From: Planctomycetota bacterium
Lineage (GTDB): Bacteria; Planctomycetota; UBA8108; JACQVS01
DNA: 46,080 nucleotides
Direction of reading: 5' to 3'
Assembly: GCA_016209605.1 (NCBI GenBank)
Contig: JACQVS010000081.1
Coordinates: 1 to 46,080, forward strand
The stretch's first letter is position 1. Every line of letters begins with the position of its first letter. Positions 42,237-46,080 of the stretch are shown here, piece by piece. Under the pieces are notes generated by a model. The model saw only the letters and a list, made by a program, of their open reading frames with translations, did no database searches and was not told the DNA's origin. The position numbers and the translations under genes were made by a program.

Positions 42237-42430
42237 CTAAGTGCCGTCTTTCGCAAAAGATTGTAGGGTCAGGCTGAGGGATTTTGGCTACATGCAAGGC
42301 GCGCGAGCGGAGTCGATACGGGACGGAGTATCGACGAGCGGGCGACGACCACCCCTTCTGGGCGGTGCCCGCGCCAGGAGACGAAAGCGCCGGCATCGCC
42401 CTACAAAGATTTAAGAAAGCCGGCACTAAG
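42237..42430 (+). mobile_element. MITE-like element, complete copy (194 bp)
   Basis: The ends 42237-42268 and 42399-42430 are imperfect inverted repeats, 26 of 32 matching. Both are bordered by CTAAG as a direct repeat, a possible 5-bp target duplication. Inside are the hairpin GTCGATAC (42312-42319) with GTATCGAC (42328-42335) and a second hairpin (42348-42354 with 42360-42366) read on the minus strand with loop around GAA. It matches 1-166 in opposite orientation. It lies in the 573-bp gap between the two toxin-antitoxin modules and has no coding capacity. A transposase in trans is inferred. Confidence 0.8.
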
Positions 42431-42436
42431 GAAATC

Positions 42437-42465
42437 CTTCTCCAGCTCCTTCGCCCCTGGAGAAG
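42437..42465. repeat. 9-bp inverted repeat next to the MITE
   Basis: CTTCTCCAG (42437-42445) and CTGGAGAAG (42457-42465), 11-nt spacer. It lies 6 bp beyond the right MITE end. Role unknown. The rest of 42466-42668 shows no gene; TCTCCGGAGA at 42609-42618 is another perfect palindrome. Confidence 0.5.
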
Positions 42466-42668
42466 CATCATGTGGGAGAGGGGGAATACTCAGGTTGATC
42501 TCGTGAGGGTGCCAGCTATTCACGTACTGGTCGGTACGATCTTCACTGGATTGACTTTCGAATCCGCAGATTCACCAATTGTCGGTGGTCGAAACTTGCT
42601 TTGCGGGTTCTCCGGAGAGGCGTTTCTGCTTCTTCTAACCACCAGACGTACAGTCCTTGGTACTCTCT

Positions 42669-42696
42669 TGACGTTCGTGAGTGCATATGCAATAAT
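42669..42696 (+). promoter_or_regulatory. Promoter of the RelE/ParE-Phd operon with central palindrome
   Basis: TTGACG (42669-42674), 16-bp spacer, AATAAT (42691-42696). The perfect palindrome TGCATATGCA (42682-42691) lies between the boxes and could be the antitoxin operator. The GTG start is 6 bases after the -10, indicating leaderless mRNA. Confidence 0.55.
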
Positions 42697-42702
42697 ATAG
42701 GC

Positions 42703-43002
42703 GTGTATCAAATCGAGATTTCAGATGGAGCCCTGGACGAGCTGGCGGCTCTCAGGGCCTTTGATGAGAATCGAGTCTTGGAGGCCATTGAGAAGCAACT
42801 CTCGCATGAGCCCAACGTTGAAACGCGCAACCGCAAGATTTTGGTGGGTGTAACGCCGCCCTTCGAGGCGGTCCTACCTGTCTGGGAGCTCCGCGTCGAA
42901 CAATACCGGGTATTCTACGACGTGAGCGATGAAAACAAAAAGGTGTACGTACGGAGCGTGCGTGAAAAGCCGCCCCATAAGGCGCTGGAGGAAATCCTTT
43001 GA
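42703..43002 (+). CDS. RelE/ParE-family toxin
   Basis: This 99-aa protein has the RelE/ParE pattern: VYQIEISDGALDELAAL at the N-terminus, an amphipathic helical pair, ETRNRKILVGV, and the C-terminal strand region VWELRVEQYRVFYDVSDENKKVYVRSVREKP. Family members either cleave mRNA on the ribosome or poison gyrase. The open frame extends to 42601, but the GTG at 42703 fits both family length and the promoter. It precedes the antitoxin gene, the reverse of the common order, and overlaps it by 4 bp. Confidence 0.87.
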   Translation: MYQIEISDGALDELAALRAFDENRVLEAIEKQLSHEPNVETRNRKILVGVTPPFEAVLPVWELRVEQYRVFYDVSDENKKVYVRSVREKPPHKALEEIL

Positions 43003-43268
43003 AGACGATCACGGTAAGGGACCTACAAAAAAGGATCCGCGAATGTGTGGAGATCTCCCAAAGAGATCGAGTCGTTGTTACTCGCTATGGACTGCCGGCC
43101 ATGCTCCTCATCGGAATCGAGGGTCAAGATTGGGAGGACGTTGCTCTCCAGACAAGCCCCGCTTTCTGGAGGATGATTGAAGAACGCCGAAAGCAAAAGA
43201 CCATTCCCCTGGTTGAAGCACGGAAACGTCTTGCGGCACGGCGGGGTCGTCGGAAAAGGAATCGGTAA
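42999..43268 (+). CDS. Phd/YefM-family antitoxin
   Basis: This 89-aa protein begins MKTITVRDLQKRIRECVEISQRDRVVVTRYGLPAMLLIGIE, the Phd/YefM fold that binds DNA. A basic C-terminal tail follows that should block the toxin. The start is TTG 42999, overlapping the toxin stop by 4 bp. It probably represses the operon through the palindrome in the promoter spacer. Confidence 0.85.
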   Translation: MKTITVRDLQKRIRECVEISQRDRVVVTRYGLPAMLLIGIEGQDWEDVALQTSPAFWRMIEERRKQKTIPLVEARKRLAARRGRRKRNR

Positions 43269-43592
43269 GTAGCGTCCAGTTGCAGTGGACGTACTATCGG
43301 GGGACTCTGGCGAGCTGGTGACTGAACGGTTTAGGCTGGTTAGCAACGCCGCGAGTCGATGGCGGTTATCTCGAATCCTCATTTTCAGCAAGCGCTGGTG
43401 ATCCACTCGATCCCGCCCGGGTCTACTTCTAGATCACCGACTTCCAGGGTAACGAGTGTGAGGGCGAGGCCGGCCACGAGGACTCTCTTTTCAGGCCGGC
43501 ATTTTCTCCGAAAGAAGGAAGGAGAGAGATCAACGGGGCAGTGGTTCAAAGACACCAAACTTGGAGGCGCTTGTAGACGGGTGAAGGTCCTG
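43269..43592. other. Intergenic region without recognisable gene
   Basis: No convincing coding frame is seen in this 324-bp stretch. A hairpin-forming GCGTCCA/TGGACGT lies just after the antitoxin gene, without a T-tract. A 102-aa minus-strand frame (43385-43693) runs into the dockerin gene in another register and has no family features. Confidence 0.5.
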
Positions 43593-45939
43593 TCAGCACT
43601 TCGCCGGATCATAAGAACAGATCGGCAAACCGTCGGCCGTCGGGTCCATTCCACAGGTGTCCGGCCCAGGTGCCGGAATCTCGACGCCGCCAAGGAATTT
43701 GAAGGTCAGAGTCCAAATTGCATCTGAGACGTCCACGTCACCATCGTCGTTAGCATCAGCGGCATCCTTGCAAGCCAATTCCAAGGGATTACCCAGGAAA
43801 AGGAAACCAAGGGTCGTGATCGCGTCGCTGAGGTCGGTGGCGCCGTCAGCGTTGGAGTCGCCGCGGAGGAAGCGAGGTGGCGCCGCGTCCTCGCGAAGCT
43901 CGAGGTCGCAGACCTCGGCCGCGAGGGCTGCGAAGGTCCGCGCAGCGCTCGAAAGCGCCGCCGTCGCGAAGACACCGGCGAGAGGCGGCGCTATAGCCCC
44001 CTCTGCCGCGAAGTTCTCGAGCGTCGCCACACCGACCTCGGTCCACGGCGCGCCCTCGTCGCCCCCGCCGCGCGCGAATCCGGTGAAGACAGTGAAGGAA
44101 TTGGCATCGCGCCGGCGCTCCAGGCGAAGGGCGACGGGAAATCCCACGGTTTCGCCGCTGATGCGCACGGTCGTCGCGCCGATGGCGGACCGGTGTCGCA
44201 TCAGGACCCGGCCACTCGCGTCAACGAGCATCGCCGCGTAGCGCGCTTCGGGCTCGAGACTCTCGCGCCACATTAGACCGACCGCGGCCAACGGGTTCGC
44301 GGCATCGACGCGCTTGATCCGCGCTGAGAGGGCGCCATCGGTCGCGACCTCCTGGTGGACGAAGTGCAGGGCGTCCTCACGGGTTGCGAGGCTCCGGCCC
44401 GCGGCGCAGAGGGCAAGACACGCCGAGCCATCACCGTCGCCGTCGACCCATCGAGTACCACCGGTGAGCTGCACGGCGCCGATGTCGGCCGGCCTCCACG
44501 GTGTGACCTCGCCAGAGCCGCACCCGACGGTGACGGTGCCGGTGGTCACGGCGTCGAGGTCGCGGTCGTTGGTGACGGTGAGTCCTATCTCGAAGACACC
44601 AGCCGCCTCGTAGCGGTGGCAAACCGTGGCCTCGTCATCGCTCATGACCGGCTCGCTGCCGTCGCCGAAGTCGTAGGTGAACGTCTCGAGCGCCGTGCCG
44701 TTGGGCGTCGAGGACCCGGCTGCATCGGCGCAGACCTCGAGCGGCGCCGTACCGGATTCGGGATTCCAGGAGAACCGCGCGTCGGGACGGCGCAGATCGA
44801 GACGCGCGAGAACGATGTCGTGTGTTCCGCCGCCAAACTCTCGGTGCAGCGCGTCCTCGGTCGTCGGCAAGAGCGGCGTCCCCGTATGTCCCGCAACCAG
44901 GTAGACACCGGGTGACTCCTCGACGATCGCCCTAGCGCATTCGATGAAATCAAAGGTGCCTCTGCCTCCAAGCGAGGTCGAGACGCGCACCTCGCCGGGC
45001 CGTCCGGCGTCGCCCGGCCGGAAGACGAAGACCATGGCGTGAGTGTACTCGTTCGGCTGGAAGTCCCCGATCGCGCTAACGAGTGGGAAGTTCCCCGACG
45101 CGGTGCAGCCGGCAACGACGATCTCGCCAGTGTCGGTGAGCAACACGTCCTGGGGTAAGTCCCACCACTGGCCGCCAAAGGTCGTCGAGTAGACGAGGGT
45201 CCGCCGCTCGACGTCGAGAACCGTGACGAAGACGTCGTTCCAGCCGCCGAAGGGTCGACGTTCCGTGGCAGGGAAATCCGTCGCGCCGGTCTCACCGACG
45301 AGGAGAATTGTCGAGGCGTCGAGCCAGCGGAGCCAGCGAGGCTCCTCGATCCCGCCGCCCCCGAGGTACGTGCTGTAGACGAGTTGAGCACTCCCCACGC
45401 GAGCCGGGTCTAGGACCGCGAGGTACGAGTCGACACTGCCGGCGTGGACCGGCTGGAACGAAGCGCCGCGCATGGGCAAGTCGGTGCTCCAGGTGTTGAA
45501 GAAGACGGTGATGCGACCGTCCTCCGTGACCTGGACATGGCGCATGTCGAAGTTGTGATCCTGACCGCTGCCTCCGATGAAGGTCGAGTAGACGATCTGA
45601 TCGGCCGCGGCGAGCTTGCCGTCAGGGCGCGCCTGGACCACGAACGCGTCCGAGCCACCTCCCCGGTGAGCGCCCTGGAAAGCGTTCTTGAGCGGCAAGT
45701 CGGCCGAGGATGTGTGACCCACGATTGTGGTGAGCCCGTCAGGAGTGACGTGCACTCCCTTGTCGCAGACCTCGTCGCCGCGCCCCCCGAAGAGCGTGAC
45801 GTAGAGCGGCTCGATCTCCTCCGCATCGAGACGAGCTATGAAGAGATCGATCCCTCCCGCCTGCTCACTCTGGAACACTTCCCCGAGCGTCGAGAAGCCT
45901 GCTGTCGCCCGGCCGACGACCACCAAGCTGCCATCTTCG
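43593..45939 (-). pseudogene. 5'-truncated SBBP-propeller, PKD and dockerin protein
   Basis: The remaining about 780 codons encode, in order: beta-propeller blades of SBBP type (repeats with YSTFIGGSG, YSTYLGGGG, YSTTFGGQ and VVAGCTASGNFPL); a PKD domain (near 385-470, FTYDFGDGSEPV); a beta-rich LamG or DUF1349-like region; and a C-terminal dockerin-like pair of EF-type repeats (GDSNADGATDLSDAITTLGFLFLG and ANDDGDVDVSDAIWTLTFKFLGG). Such proteins are secreted and surface-attached in Planctomycetota-like bacteria. There is no ATG, signal peptide or first blade: the frame enters at DGSLVVVGRATAG and stops 5' at a TAA inside the putative IS end at 45940. It looks interrupted by an insertion. A TTG at 45926 is the only start-like codon. 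Confidence 0.7.
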
Positions 45940-46080
45940 TGTTTTCTCGACAGACATATGTCCGATTTTTAGCCCATAAACATGCACCGAAGTTCTAGAA
46001 AACTTCTAGGGCTCGACGGACATTTGTCCGGTCGCCATGCCGAGCTGGTCGAAGCAACCGACCAAGGAGTTTTCTATGAC
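45940..46080 (+). mobile_element. Probable insertion-sequence left end (partial)
   Basis: Two 18-bp repeats, 16 of 18 matching, lie at 45946-45963 and 46012-46029, both containing a GACAnnTGTC-type palindrome core. TTCTAGAA palindromic sequence lies between them. A start codon with AAGGAG lies at 46076. The dockerin gene loses its 5' part exactly at 45940. Multiple sub-terminal repeats before a first transposase gene occur in IS21-type elements; the family cannot be confirmed from 141 bp. Confidence 0.45.
46076..46080 (+). CDS. Start of a gene running off the window, possible transposase
   Basis: ATG at 46076 follows AAGGAG (46064-46069) at a 6-base spacing. Only the start codon is in the window. 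If the upstream repeats are an IS end, this is the first transposase gene. Confidence 0.4.

Noticed and set aside
43385..43693. Minus-strand 102-aa frame after the dockerin gene
   Set aside because: Overlaps the dockerin end in another register, Arg-rich shadow-like composition, no recognisable domain or ribosome binding site.

Overview
The window is G+C-rich, densely packed bacterial DNA. LpxD (lipid A synthesis), a hopanoid-associated HpnB glycosyltransferase and several predicted lipoproteins point to a Gram-negative with an outer membrane. The mix of families (DUF1549/DUF1553 with DUF1501, ASPIC/UnbV with TPR, DUF1573, DUF3106, pre-peptidase C-terminal domains, VWA plus HEAT repeats, dockerin with SBBP propeller, ECF sigma factors with zinc-finger anti-sigma factors) is typical of Planctomycetota and Acidobacteriota and related uncultured lineages. 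The sequence alone does not decide between them.

Layout. 1-166: partial copy of a MITE-like repeat. 181-10482: DksA/TraR-type regulator, PPi-type phosphofructokinase, YtcJ-like amidohydrolase lipoprotein, GT-B glycosyltransferase, an ASPIC/UnbV-TPR operon, a DUF1573 protein and lpxD. 10491-14093 (minus): a homologue of tRNA-queuosine alpha-mannosyltransferase (GTDC1/DUF3524), tRNA-Ala(CGC) with encoded CCA, two palindromic repeats and an AsmA-like protein. 14184-21086 (plus): ECF sigma, anti-sigma, DUF3106, a Cys-rich orphan, then the DUF1549/1553 and DUF1501 pair. 21096-24226 (minus): three membrane or VWA-HEAT proteins. 24261-24347: an orphan hairpin plus intrinsic terminator, a small-RNA candidate. 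25065-30777 (minus): six genes, five joined by ATGA/GTGA overlaps or near-contact: DUF6786-like lipoprotein, M28 peptidase, two ABC ATPase-permease pairs. 30889-36217: a divergent RlmJ-like protein, HpnB, a small orphan, and topA preceded by a 15-codon uORF. 36224-39118 (minus): a sigma/anti-sigma/PDZ cassette with an ECF-type promoter. 39276-41423: a secreted PPC-domain protein.

The last 4.6 kb (41463-46080) is an accessory region: a PIN/AbrB toxin-antitoxin pair, a complete 194-bp MITE copy, a toxin-first RelE/ParE-Phd pair, a 5'-truncated propeller/PKD/dockerin gene, and what looks like the left end of an insertion sequence at the truncation point.

General traits. Convergent genes are nearly contiguous or overlap (2311-2314, 5223/5248, 10482/10491, 21086/21096, 31765-31845, 36217/36224) and lack ordinary terminators. 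Several genes have TATAAT-like boxes 6-10 bases before the start codon, suggesting leaderless transcription. The strongest candidates for undescribed elements are the MITE family with a structure-conserving variable hairpin, the orphan hairpin-terminator RNA, and the long palindrome at 30824-30875.
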